NCBI GenBank assembly: GCA_045837725.1
Contig: JBEWZL010000202.1
Span: 1-64,000 of the forward strand
DNA length: 64,000 bases
Reading direction: 5' to 3'
From: Vermamoeba vermiformis
Taxonomy: Eukaryota; Tubulinea; Echinamoebida
The notes beneath the pieces were generated by a model that was not told where the DNA came from, did no database searches, and saw only the letters and a list, made by a program, of their open reading frames with translations. Positions 24,254 to 35,637 of this stretch are shown here, piece by piece; position 1 is the stretch's first letter; every line of letters begins with the position of its first letter. Position numbers and translations under genes: made by a program.

Positions 24254-24458
24254 ATAAAAGTGGATTGCTGTCAAAACCAGATCAAGATTCAGTGAACGGC
24301 TTAATCTGCCGCCAACACGATTGTAAATTGATGTAATGCAGATAAATCGATAAATGCATTATTTAATGACAAACCAAGGAAAGTGACCATGAATGCTGAT
24401 TAATACTTGTATTTTACATTTAATTGTACAAAATTGTTATGCTACAACCGAATTAACT

Positions 24459-25837
24459 TCACCTGCTTGAAATTGATCGAATGTCAAAGTTGCAGTTGAC
24501 GAGATTAGCACCCTTCAAGTTAGTTTTGTGCAAATTAGCGCCCTTGAGATTAGCACCTTCAATATCTGCTGCTGCGAGATCACAACTGCGCAGATTTGCA
24601 TTTTCTAAATTTGCACCTTTCAGCTTTGCAGCACGGAGATTGGCCCCCGAGAGATTGGTGTCCTCGAGATTCGCACCGATCATTTTGCAGCTTTCAAGAT
24701 TGGCTTTGAGACCTCCTCGATCTTCGAAATTAGCACCTCTATTAATAGACATTAATGCTCTGAATCTAATCTAGCCTATGGTTCAGCAGATCTGATCTTA
24801 CCTCAACACCGCGCCAGTCAAAGTCGCACCAGAGAGATTAGCACCGCGCAGACTAGCATTCTCGAGATTAGCGCCAGTCAAATCAGCCCCTTGCAGCTGT
24901 GTGTTGTCGAGATTGCAGCCGCGCAGATTAGCGTAGCGAAGATTGGTCTGTTTGAAGTTGATCAGACTCAGATCCAGCTTGCTCAAATCAATGCCGCTGA
25001 GATTGAGTCCTTGACAGCGCAGACTGACATTCGTTGAGCTCGTGACGAGTATATTGACAAAGTCTTTGCGACTAATCTCCTTTTTGGACTGCTCGAGCAT
25101 AATGGTGAGCGGATCTATCATGCTGGCAATGTTGAAGAACTTGGCCTCTTGCAAGACACCCTCGACATTCACTCCGTCATCGAGTACTATGGTGCCGGTG
25201 CGAAGGTAATTGAGAATGGGCTCGAAATACTCTGGCGAACGATCGATCAAATAGGCTCCCTAATGTACGAATAAAACGTAAGTTAAATAAGAACACTGTT
25301 TTGATTTCGTACCTTTTCATCGCGCGCGGAGTTCCATTGTCCTGAAAACATCTTGGCCAGCATAGAATCGCGCTCTTTCGTCAAAGTGGTGCGTGTTGTA
25401 ACGAACTTCTTGCCACCTACATCCAGTCGCACCCATTCAGGCAACGAAGATTCACTTCTCGGCGAAGATGTTGTAGTGGGTGCTATAATAACTCTATTAT
25501 TGTTCGTATGGTAGTCCTCGAACGACACGTCCTCTTTGTCGCTGCTTGGATCAAAATTGAAATTGAGCGTAGAGCTTGTGTGCACTACATTGGCTGGGAA
25601 GTGCGTGTTGAATGGACCTCGCTTCTCTTCCATAGAGTTCTCAGTGCTATCAATGGCCAGTGGACTGTTCCATCTGCTGATAGAATCTGGCGAAAAATCG
25701 GGGGAGCGAGAGACACAAATAATATCGCTGTCTCGTATTGATGAGGCATCTAAACGAGTGCCATGCTGATTAAATAAATAAATATTGTCCTTAGGCAAGC
25801 CCAAGCACTCTTTCACCTTGGTTGCGTGCAACGACAT
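24459..25837 (-). CDS. KCTD9: KCTD9-like BTB/T1 protein with pentapeptide repeats
   Basis: Exons 25837-25313, 25259-24802 and one from about 24746 to 24459; junction phases agree (0 and 2). Residues 1-60 resemble the C-terminal half of the N-terminal KHA domain ([20 protein letters not shown]). Then comes a T1/BTB domain ([20 protein letters not shown] ... MLAKMFSG ... [21 protein letters not shown]), followed by about 25 pentapeptide repeats of the A(N/D)LxX kind ([19 protein letters not shown]), a right-handed beta-helix. KCTD9 is a proposed CUL3 adaptor. The KHA domain looks incomplete, so a short 5' exon between 25850 and 26030 is likely but was not resolved; a frame ending GRIIRISPNCKIT near 25880 is a candidate. 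Confidence 0.85.
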
Positions 25838-26032
25838 CTGAGCTGTGGTGATTCAAGTTAAACAAAATATACATGACAAAAATAACAACGAAGGACCTGT
25901 GATCTTGCAGTTAGGTGAAATTCGTATTATTCGACCGCGAACAAGTTTTTTAGCTGAACCCGTCTTGAAATTTCACGTGATTGCCAAAAATAGTAACAAA
26001 AACAGATATTTACATTCAGTACAAATACAAGG

Positions 26033-27209
26033 CTATATTACATGTTTAGCAACCGCTGTGACTTCATCGCGTGTGTAGAACACTTTAACGTCCGCAACGC
26101 CGTTCGTTTGTGCTTGAGTGAGACATTGTGGCGAACAAAAGCGAAAGACGAGCGGGATGTGCACTACGTCGCAGCTGAGGTGATTGAGATTTGAGAATCC
26201 AATGCGCTCGAGCTCATTGGTGCAGAACTGCTTCTCACAGGTAGCGCAGGTCAATGTTTGGTCAAACAACAGGTGCCACAGCTCTTCGGGCATGGCTCGC
26301 GGACTCGCGTCACACCACGACTCGGCCAGGCTGCTGTTGACTATGACACGTGATGTCAGCCCTAATAAGGAAGGTATAGCACGTGGCTGAGGGGCAGTGC
26401 TCGTGTTAGGAGCCGGTCGCTTGACAAATCGATTGCTGTCGATGGCGAAGTGGTGCAAAGAGGTGCAGTGCAGCAGTTCCGCAGGCAAGGAGCGCAGTTT
26501 GTTGCAGCGCGCAATGAGTACTTCTAAGTGCGCCAACTGTCCGAGTGTGGCTGACACCTCTTCGACTTGATTGAACGCAAAGGCCAGCTTGCGGAGTCGT
26601 GGCAGATTCACTCCGAGCTCAGCGGGGATGTGTTTCAGACGATTGTAGTTCATCCACAATGTGTGCAACTAAATAGTGATTGAGAAACCATATTCAAGGT
26701 GCTCGTATTGTCGTACCTGCGTCAATTCGAACACAACGGGCGGGATTACTTCGAATCTGTTGCCTGAGAGTGCCAAGACATTCAACGTCTTATGCAACTG
26801 CTTAATGTCCTCGGGCAAGTCGTCGATCTTGTTGTTGAGCAAGTGCAGCTCGCGCAGATGGGTCAGTGTCGCAATCTCGCGTGGAACGCTCTCGATCTGA
26901 TTTCCGGACACGTCCAGCAGTTCGAGATTGACTAACTGGCCAATTTTAGGCGATATATGCGTGATTTCATTGCCTATCAGATAGAGGTGCTGGAGAAAGC
27001 AAGATGTCAGTTCACTTAAAATTCAATTTAGGTTCGTAGTCCTCCAAAAAATCAGGCGTATAAGCAATACGTACCTTTAAATGTTTAAGGTCAAATATAG
27101 CTTCAGGTATCTCGCGCAGTCCCCGACAGGAGATATCCAGCTTCGGATCTTTTGTCTTTCGGTTTTGGTCAATGCACCGCTGCACTTCTTCCATCATTTG
27201 CGCATTCAT
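26033..27209 (-). CDS. Leucine-rich repeat protein, LRRC58-like
   Basis: Four exons on the minus strand. It starts MNAQMMEEVQRCIDQNRKT, then about nine LRRs of the LxxLxLxxNxIxxLP type (LRELHLLNNKIDDLP, LNVLALSGNRFEVIP, HTLWMNYNRLKHIPAEL). After the LRRs comes a Cys-rich C-terminal module: LTCATCEKQFCTNELE ... LPLVFRFCSP-type VFRFCSPQCLTQ, i.e. CxxC...C...C. LRR plus a terminal CxxC/FCSPxC zinc-like module is the layout of LRRC58, a substrate adaptor of a cullin-RING ligase in animals. Function here is inferred from layout only. The gene is head-to-tail with KCTD9. Confidence 0.75.
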
Positions 27210-27432
27210 ATTGACGTATGTTCTTTATGCAAGTCTAATCATAAGATAACACAATTTTCGGTTTCGTGTTCTAATTTTGCGTTGATTTTCAGCTAATGTG
27301 GATGCGACCCCTAACTGTCAAAAGGGGCACGTGATGCGCCCTGGTAGATTACGATGCCCTGTGTGGTTGATGGCTTTACTATCAGTCTACTAAACTGTAA
27401 ACGGACAGCTGGCACCACGCATTTTTTGCACC

Positions 27433-28928
27433 ATGTTCAAGCTGTCGTTGGTGTTGCAGATCTGCTTGATCTGCGGTTTGACAGTGTTATATTGTCAAGC
27501 TGAATTAGCATCTATTAATAATGCTATGAATATTGAAGATAAAAAGACCCAATCAGCTCCTCTGGAGGGCGAAGTGGATCTTGTGTATTGTTTGTTCGAT
27601 ACCTCGTCCAGTAAGCGGCTATAATTCGCTAAATAATTTATTTATTTAATTTATGACCACACGCTATACGTACATAATTTTAGTAAATAGCAAAATATTC
27701 ATAATTGTTTTTTCAGTTAGTGTCACGGAGAGCAGTTCAACACAGCAGCAGAAGTACCACGAAGAGTTTGAAAAGGGCAGATATGTCGAATCATTTACTA
27801 GACATCGTACTTTGAGTTATTTGCGCTATTTTCTGCGAGGAGTAAGTTCGTTTGACTCGGTTAGATCCTCACCAACCTCACCTAGGTCACAACGAATATG
27901 CCATGGATTCGCAATCTGATTGTTGTAATGCCTGAATATGATCGAGTCTCACCTATTATCTCTGACAACCCTGCCGTGACTGTGATCCGACACCGAGATG
28001 TGAGTACAACCAGATCCGCTCTCAGTGCACCACTAACACCGCTGCAGTTCATACCTAAGGTCTACATACCAGTGTTCAACGAAGAGACCGTACTGCTCTT
28101 CTTGCACCTGATCCCCAACATCTCGCGCGAGTTCATCTACATGAATCAGCACATGTACCCCATCGCACCACTCACACCGCAGCACTTCAAGTCAGTTCCA
28201 CACGCATTGACACTCGTGCCCATTCGCATGCAGCGTGAGAGACCCAGTCTCGAGCCACACGAGGTCAGTGCCATCAACAACGCTGTCTCATTGGTCGTGC
28301 ATGGTCCCAGCACTGAGCCCGAGCACGTGACTGGTCTCGATTACGATCACTTTGCGCCCATGCTGTTTGACACGCATGTAATACAGGTACGTGTTTGACA
28401 CTTGTGACTGACATACCATTTGACACGTGTCACTAATATGTCCACCAGCGCATTCACGACTATTATCAACAGCACGTGACTGATGCTGCCTACAACAAAT
28501 TCCCCTCGCCGAGTGACATTTCATTTAAACACCTCTACGTGCATTACCTAATTAAGAAAGATCTGCACGCATCAACCGACAAGCGAGCACACGATTTGAC
28601 TCCAAGTACCACGGTGCACGTCTCCAACTGGACGCAGATCTCGCTCGCCAAACTGCAGTCCAACAACGTCACTGTGCTGCACGTGTTGCACGAGCTGTTG
28701 CGTGCCCCGTGGAAGACGCAAGAAAGAGACACGTTGAGTGTATTGCTCGCGTCACTGTACAGCCAAGTGCGCTCACCGTACGAAGCAGACATGCAGTACA
28801 TTGAAGCACGTGGGCTAATGTTAGGATTGGCGCTGATTGGCTTGTTTGTGTCCTGCACACTCGGTGTCACATTCCACTTTGACCTGTGGCGCGGTCCTCG
28901 TCGTGCTCACGGCACTAAGATTGCGTAG
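27433..28928 (+). CDS. Stealth-family-like membrane protein with altered active site
   Basis: About five exons. It starts with a signal peptide (LSLVLQICLICGLTVLYCQA). Segments follow the Stealth conserved regions: VDLVYCLFDTSS (CR1, usual iDiVYtWVdGsD), LSYLRYFLRG ... MPWIRNLIVVMPEY then PKVYIPVFNEETVLLFLHLI and REFIYMNQHMYPIAP (CR2), and KFPSPSDISFKHLYVHYLI (CR3/CR4). A C-terminal TM helix (LMLGLALIGLFVSCTLGV) makes it a type I membrane protein, probably in the secretory path. Active Stealth enzymes (GNPTAB, bacterial capsule enzymes) transfer hexose-1-phosphate and carry a W-DGSD motif and FIYxNDD; here those are CLFDTSS and YMNQH. I infer loss or change of phosphotransferase activity. Both flanks carry CACGTG palindromes. 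Confidence 0.7.
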
Positions 28929-29113
28929 AACACTCTCAATGACACGTGTCAAACAGAGCATGCCACGCGCAAGTAATCAGTCGAAACACTGCAAAGATCA
29001 GGAGCAGAACTAGAGGAGCTGATTGTGATTAATATTATACAAATCTTTTTTTATTCACAAAACTGATTTCGAATTAAAACTACAAGTACATTAAATATTG
29101 ATTCTTGTCGCCC

Positions 29114-31126
29114 TTAAGCGTGAGTGTCACCCTCAGGCTTGGACGAGTCGTTCGAGCTGAGTTGACCAGTGAGTACAGCTGATTTGTTGGTCGAGCTAAC
29201 GCCGACAGAAGTGTCGCTGCTGTCCTCGCCAGTGCCGAAGTGCACGCGACGCAACTTGGGGAAGAACAAGAAGAAGAGCACACTGCCGCCGATCAACATG
29301 ATTGCAAAGCCAATGATACCAGCCTCAATGCCGACATTGTAGGGGATGATGAGCATGATGGCAATGGCAATCACACCGATGAAGACAGTGTTGTAGATAG
29401 CCCAACCAATCGACTTGGACTCGTTGTAGAGCTTGCGCTTGACGTTCTTGATCTTGTACGAGACCAACACACCGCACACGAGCAAGACTCCCTTGGTGCA
29501 CAAGAAGAGGGCGACGGGCCAGACATCTGTGGATTGGCAAGTCAAGTATTCTTGAGTATCGCTGAGGAAGGTAGAAGTAGTATTGATGACAGGCTTGTAC
29601 GGATCAGCAACAGTCCAAGCGATGAGAATAGCGGATTCGATCAGAGTCATTGGAAGAACTCCCTTGAGAATGAGTTCCATGTTGGTAATCTTGAAGACCT
29701 TGAGTGAGCTCTTGGAGAAGAGACGCCAGATGCGGTAGTTCTTCATAATCAATGCGCTGTAAGTAATGCTGAAACCGAGACCGCCGAGCCAGATGCGCAA
29801 GTTGCACCAATTCGCCGAAGGAACACCCATCCAGAAGAAGACAGAGATGAATGCCAGTGCGCAGCCAAGGATGACAATGCTCAAGAAGACGGGTGACGAG
29901 GCACGGAAGACGATGTGACGTTGCTTGACTTGCACGTCAATGAACACGAGTACGGCGAGGAAGAGGAGGACACTGGCGACTACGATCAGCGCGATACCCA
30001 AGGGCGAGGAGTAGTCCACGAAGAGATCTTGGATGATGTCCGCGCGGGTGTAGTTGCGGATCATATTGAGGCCCGAGAGTGGTGCTTTGAAGGACAAGAT
30101 CTGCGAGAGAGACAAGCACGTGCCGTTGTAGAGGGCAGGAGTGACGCCAGGGAATGTACCACAGAATACTGAGTTTGGATTGGCGACGAGCGAGTTGTAA
30201 GCATTGGTGACTGTGCGACGAACATTATCGGAAGTTTGAGTCGAAAAGTCGCCGAGTGTCAAGAGACCAGTGTCAAATCCGGACCAAGTAGTTTTGTTGG
30301 CGTAAACACTGAAGTTACCGTTGGGAATGGTGTTGACGATACTGAAGAGTGGTGCTCCCCAGTCGTAGATGACGGAAAACATGCTGAGCTCGCCGACCAA
30401 GTAGCGCTGATCAGCAATCTGACCAACGCTCGGGATGGACATGTTGGTCCAAGCTTTAGCAGCATCAGTAGATTGAGAAGAAGCACAATCGACTTGATAA
30501 TCCTCAACCAAAATTCGGGCAACACCGTCTTCGAGCAGCGGGTCGTAGAAAGTGTCGGTGAAAGTCGACAAAACATTCGCATCTGGATTGACTGAGCGCA
30601 CGCCGAGGTAGAATGCATTCTCGTATGACCAGCTGAGCGATTGAAGTCCAATACCAAGAAAAGCGACGTTGTTTGTTTGCGTTTGAATACCGCAAGCAAT
30701 GCCAGCCAAGTAATAGCCTTCCCATGACTTCGGGTCGAGTTTTGCAACATTAGCACGACCAGTTCCAGCGAGGGCGATGATTTTAAAGTTCACGTTTGGG
30801 TAGTCGCCAGTGAACCTATTTTGCTCGTCCGAGTAAATAGAGGAAGTGATGAAAGCCATGTCAAAGTCTTCTGCAACTAGATTCTGCAACTCGGTGTAGA
30901 GGTTGTCAACGGGGAAGGACTGGTACAAACGAGCAGTGACATTGAAGCCTTGCATGAAAAGTTGTCGATCCGCGTATGCTCGTCCAAGCTCCATACGATA
31001 GTTGTAGCCAAAATCATTGATCGGATCTGAAAAGAATGCTGCCATTCTGAATTCAGCCGCCCACGTATTACAAATAATCATGCTAAGCGCAATAGCGCCA
31101 AGAATGAACCTCCGAAGTGTCATCAT
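29114..31126 (-). CDS. Class C (family 3) GPCR with BMP/PnrA-like ligand-binding domain
   Basis: A single 670-codon exon. It has a signal peptide (FILGAIALSMIICNTWAA), then a periplasmic-binding-like domain of the BMP/PnrA type (MAAFFSDPINDFGYNY; KLDPKSWEGYYLAGIACGIQ; FDTGLLTLGDFS) to about residue 345. Seven TM helices of the 7tm_3 type fill about 375-630 (LGIALIVVASVLLFLAVLVF; SSPVFLSIVILGCALAFISV; YSALIMKNYRIWRLF), and a Ser-rich cytoplasmic tail ends the protein. This domain pair is known from Dictyostelium Grl receptors (GrlA type). Bacterial BMP proteins bind nucleosides, so a nucleoside-like or small-molecule ligand is a reasonable guess. The lack of introns contrasts with most neighbours. 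Confidence 0.93.
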   Translation of the reverse strand: MMTLRRFILGAIALSMIICNTWAAEFRMAAFFSDPINDFGYNYRMELGRAYADRQLFMQGFNVTARLYQSFPVDNLYTELQNLVAEDFDMAFITSSIYSDEQNRFTGDYPNVNFKIIALAGTGRANVAKLDPKSWEGYYLAGIACGIQTQTNNVAFLGIGLQSLSWSYENAFYLGVRSVNPDANVLSTFTDTFYDPLLEDGVARILVEDYQVDCASSQSTDAAKAWTNMSIPSVGQIADQRYLVGELSMFSVIYDWGAPLFSIVNTIPNGNFSVYANKTTWSGFDTGLLTLGDFSTQTSDNVRRTVTNAYNSLVANPNSVFCGTFPGVTPALYNGTCLSLSQILSFKAPLSGLNMIRNYTRADIIQDLFVDYSSPLGIALIVVASVLLFLAVLVFIDVQVKQRHIVFRASSPVFLSIVILGCALAFISVFFWMGVPSANWCNLRIWLGGLGFSITYSALIMKNYRIWRLFSKSSLKVFKITNMELILKGVLPMTLIESAILIAWTVADPYKPVINTTSTFLSDTQEYLTCQSTDVWPVALFLCTKGVLLVCGVLVSYKIKNVKRKLYNESKSIGWAIYNTVFIGVIAIAIMLIIPYNVGIEAGIIGFAIMLIGGSVLFFLFFPKLRRVHFGTGEDSSDTSVGVSSTNKSAVLTGQLSSNDSSKPEGDTHA

Positions 31127-32206
31127 GTGTAATAGGTACGACCTCGGATCTGAGTTGTGGTGTTCGAGTGAATACTCGTAAAGTTAATAACAAATAAATT
31201 AAACCAAAACGGTTTTGATTCATGGCCGGTTTGCCAATAAATTTCTCGCCTTTTCACAACTTTAGTAGACAATTATGAATTTTTGACGTTCGCGGAAGAT
31301 CTGATCCGATTAAATTGCGAGAAGACATGCTTAAGCAAATGCCCAAGCTAGGTTAATAGTTTGACTATAATGTCCTATGATTAAAGTTGCAAACTGAACG
31401 CGACAGAAATTATGTGAGCGATTTTGTATTCTAATTATGGCTTGTATGATGAGCGTAACGTAATCATACGCCTGAGCGTACAAAGAATTGAGTGAGATGT
31501 ATACGAATCTATTCAATACCGAAATCACCAAATCTATCTGCAGATGATAACAGTTGCTTTACCTAATAAGTAATTGTAAAAATGTATGGGATATACCTCG
31601 GGCGTATTCTAGAGTTGGCGTCATTATTACGGTGCTCTTAGACCGAATCCAGCATCATCGCACTGACGGAATTAACGACATTCAAAGCCGACCGTTTCAT
31701 ATTTCACTTTGTGAAAGATTTTTTTGTGACCCGTAATTACCCGAACAAAGGACTTTTCAACGCGGCCAAGCGACAGTAACTTGTACATAATAATGTGCAG
31801 ACATACCGCAGCTATGTGATGTGTCATTCGGTTCGGGCGGAACAATAGACGGCTATTTAATTGGTGGATCTCTCACGTGGCGAAATTCACCCTTCTGTTC
31901 AGAATCTGTCAGTTACTGGAGACGAAGGAGATGCAGGTCAGATTGCTACTTACAAGTAAACATATGTATTCTTTCGGTTGGCTTCCGAATTTGCCATTTT
32001 TCAAGCTGAGAACGGTCCCGTCGCACTTGACACTTTCGGTGATTGATGATTAATCATTGATTCATATTTGTATTTCCGTAGTTTGTCGGCTATGACTCAC
32101 TAATACCCCGCTCTTAAGGTGCCTTCAAGTAATCAAGCTGTCGAAAGCTGAAAAAATTATGTACAAAATTATTTATATACCTTTTCGGATATTCCACGAG
32201 GCAGAT
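31127..32206. other. Long intergenic region upstream of the BMP-GPCR
   Basis: About 1.1 kb between the receptor start and the end of the sphingosine-kinase-like gene. A small plus-strand frame at 31821-32009 (SFGSGGTIDGYLIGGSL) resembles no family I know and lacks convincing splice partners. CACGTG occurs once (about 31875). I see no RNA gene or repeat. Confidence 0.5.
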
Positions 32207-34923
32207 CTAAAACAGGCCCCAGAACTTCTTTTTGACCACTACTACTGGTTGCGAAGGAGGGGCACAGAATACATTAATCAGAGCGGGGATCACTTCCACT
32301 TGCACTGGTTGTGGATTCAATTCAGCTTGTGAATTTTGCTCTGGCAATCGTTCACCATCGATGCCAATTAAGCTCTTTACGTTCTGAGCTTGATTCGGAT
32401 CTGAATATACAAAATTGTTAATACCAAAATTTACTTAATTCAGCAGGAAATCTAGTGCGTATGGCAATTAATTTAATGCCGCTCACAGAATTTCTATGCA
32501 TTACTCCGATTCAAATTGAAATGCAACGACCATTGTATAAGTATGTAATTTACGCTAATCAAGATAAATTTAGCTCAGTTTGCAAGCACAAAAATGAGAC
32601 GGATCACACAAAGCGATTAATTTTTGTTATAATTATCAACCGTTGCTGAAATCGGATGTTTTAGTAACAATTGCGAGTGACAACTTTACCTGGTATTAAC
32701 GCAAAAGCCTTGACTTTTTTGTATTCGACGATAGGGTCCTTCACGAAAGTTCCTTTCTCGATCTCTTTTTTGGTTCACAACGTCAGTTGATTTCAGAATT
32801 AAAAGTTATCAATTCAATACGCACCCATCAATATCTTCAACATGGCGCTGCGGCTTGTCTTGCGAATGACGACCAGATCCAAGTACCCGTCGCTCAAGTG
32901 AGCCCACTTTGCAACTTTAGCCTTGGACGATGTTCGGCACACGTTTGCCGCAGTGAAGAACATGAATTCGCCGGCCACACCCTTCGGCCATGACGAGAAG
33001 TCGCGCGGAATAATCTCGAGGTGGGGACCAACAACTTTTTCGGGCTTGGTGTTTGGATCATCCTCGGGCTCCGAGTCAGCACTAGTGCTCCGTTCTTCTT
33101 CTGAGTCCTGACTTTGACCGTCAAACTGCTTGTCCTCCTCTTCGCTGTCGGACTCGTATTGTGCGCGTCTGAATGAGCCAGACCGCTCGACTGAGTCATG
33201 CGAGGCCCTCTTGTCAGTCTTGACCGGCTCTTCTTTGACATTTGTGTTGGTGTCGCTCGTGTTTGCAGGGGTTGGTGGTGCTTCTGACTCGCGCAGCGAC
33301 ATGCGACACACAGTGCACGTATCAGAACATTCCTGAATTAGGTTAATGAACAAATTAGTGTAACCAAGAGGGAATCCCTAATCGCGGTACACACCGTTTC
33401 AGTCCAATTCTCCGCTGGTGCTGTGCATAACATGCCTGAATATGATTCGTTATCGAGCACTTTTTTAAATGCCTGGCAATAGCAATCAGTAACAGATCGC
33501 GATACAGAGTTAAAAATATATCTCGTACCATCAATTGAAATCTGAATGCGCCCATCCAACGCAAGACTTCGCTCTCGGCCTCGACTGCTGAGGTCAAGCA
33601 CCACGTGACTGACACGACGCCGTACATCTTGGCTTGATTTTGAATCACTGCGAACACATCCAGGGGACGTGTGAGTCCTAGGAACACGCAGATTAGCGAG
33701 ATAATACCATACACGTGCAACACTTGCCCTTGATAATGAAATATGCAGCTGTCACGGGGTCAGTGGCATCGAGTGAATTCGCGAGACCGTTGCCTGAACC
33801 TGAAGCTGGAATGACTCCCAATGGGATCTTGCGTGCTACGTCCCAATCTGGTCGTGCGAGCTATGCACCGGTGTTAGTCAACAGCGCACTAAGATACATG
33901 ATCATGTTCATGGCGCTAGTACTCACCAATCCATTAACGACTTCATTCACTGTACCGTTTCCTCCTGCCTAGATCAAGCGATCAATACAAAGGCCAATTA
34001 ACGTCTATTATGTACGTACTACTATAATGCCATCCATAGCCTCCATTAGGTTCAAATTAAATGCTAGTTCATATGCGTGGCCTTTACGCGTGGTCTCTGC
34101 ATGACGTTAGAACACGTGTTGAGCGGTCACTGTTCAGTCACTTACCGAGCTTATTTACATCGATGCCAGCAATTTTGAACATTACTGACACACTATCCCA
34201 TTGCCCCAGTGCTGTCTTATCGCCTGCAGTTGGATTGACAAATACTGTCATGCGTTTTTTGAACGGGATCTCTGTACGCAAAGAGTTAATTAAACTTTTA
34301 CTCACTAACAGCTTATGCGCTTACGATTGACGGGGATGTTGTGTATTTTAGCACGAATATATTGCACCCATTGCTTAGCCTCGTCAGGACCACTCATGCT
34401 CGTAAAGTTGCAAAATGCTCGTACTCGCTCTTTAGTGCCGACTTTCTTGGAGCAATAAAATATGACGAATTTGTTTTTAGACTCTCTGACTAACTTTACA
34501 CCTATCATAGACATATAGGAGATAAAATGCACACGTCCTATAGAAACGTAATTAATAAATGGTTGATCCGAAGAAAAACCACCCAATAATCTTCTGTAAA
34601 TTTTATAATGAAGCACTATTGTCTTTAAAATTAATTAAATTAATTATTCGATAAATAATAGCGATAGAATATTTGTTGCGGGTTTACTAACCAATTTCCG
34701 TTGCTCTGGTCCATCTAATCCCCTTGTCTGTAAGTTGAGTACCATACTTGACGTCCTCGTACAAAAATACGGAACTGATTAATACGTCTTTATTGTCCTT
34801 TGAGCTAGTGTCAAGTTCCTCCTCGAGATTGCCATCTAATAATGTACGCTTGAGGTTGGCTTGTGGTTGATTGCCTTGCTGCAATGTATTAGCCCATGTA
34901 GCGCTCAGGTTGGGGTCGGCCAT
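32207..34923 (-). CDS. Sphingosine kinase-like lipid kinase with GGNG in place of GGDG
   Basis: About ten exons from MADPNLSATWANTL (34923) to FWGLF-stop (32207). Catalytic-region segments: KKRMTVFVNPTAG (family FVNPxSG), then AGGNGTVNEVVNGL, then KIPLGVIPASGSGNGLANSL (family LGIIPxGSGNGLA). After a long acidic Ser-rich insert (FDGQSQDSEEERSTSADSE) come GEFMFFTAANVCRT, KWAHLSDGYLDLVVIRKTSR, KVKAFALIP and GIDGERLPEQ, the C-terminal sphingosine-kinase motifs. Sphingosine kinase makes sphingosine 1-phosphate from ATP and sphingosine. The Asp of GGDG, catalytic in SPHK1, is Asn (codon AAC near 33960), so activity is doubtful. The N-terminal 150 residues resemble the lipid-kinase extension. Ceramide kinase is a less likely alternative. 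Confidence 0.82.
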
Positions 34924-35637
34924 TGTTGCAGCTTGCTACGTCTTTAATTCAAATAAGGTGAAATTCGCGACAGTTACGGCAGTAAAAATTCTGCGATTTA
35001 TTTCACAAATACACGAACACTACGCTGTGAAATAATCGTAACATGTAACGGTCAATAGGTCCCATTACGTTATGTTAATTCATTAATCATATTCAGGCTT
35101 GCAAATATTTTTTTTGTACGCATCGGCGCAACCCTGCCCGGGTGCGTTGCTGTTGCCTTATGTATTGATTGATGTTGATGAATTACGGCACCGGTTTTAA
35201 CCCGTTAAACTCGAAAAAAAGGAAGGGAGGAATTCATGCTTGTGACAATCTCTATGCGAGTCTTAATGTATTTTCGTAGTAAGAAGGATTTTCCCTAATT
35301 GCTTGATCATATCTTTGTTTGTTACTAGCTGTTTCCGAATCTTGAGTGCTACATTCGATCAACGGTGCTTGTAGGCTTTCTTGTTGGCGCGTGCACAAAA
35401 CAAACACGAGGGGAAAGTTCCAAAGGCCGAGGTAAAAATATCATAGATTTAGGCGAGGTTTGTGTGCTGTGTGTCGACGTCGCAATTGATTGTTTTTTTT
35501 TCGTGCTGACGTCGGTTCTTTGAAAACTAATTTTTGACCACGCAAGGAGAAAAACAATGCTCCATTATTAGAACTATTTATTTATCGTGCACCACAAGAG
35601 CGTGTAGATTATTCATTACATCGCTCGCTGTATAATC
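34924..35637. other. Divergent promoter region between the SPHK-like and bZIP genes
   Basis: About 700 bp without coding potential, AT-rich with T-runs. It contains two ACGT-core sites close to the bZIP gene. No repeat or RNA gene is seen. Confidence 0.5.
35475..35514 (+). promoter_or_regulatory. Two CRE/ATF-like ACGT sites upstream of the bZIP gene
   Basis: CGACGTCG at 35475-35482 and TGACGTCG at 35507-35514 are both ACGT-core sites of the kind bound by CREB/ATF6-class bZIP proteins, about 125-160 bp upstream of the bZIP start codon. Their position suggests autoregulation; this is inference. Confidence 0.45.

Noticed and set aside
31821-32009. Small frame SFGSGGTIDGYLIGG
   Set aside because: Briefly resembles a glycine-rich loop, but it is isolated, has no credible donor/acceptor partners and no family match.
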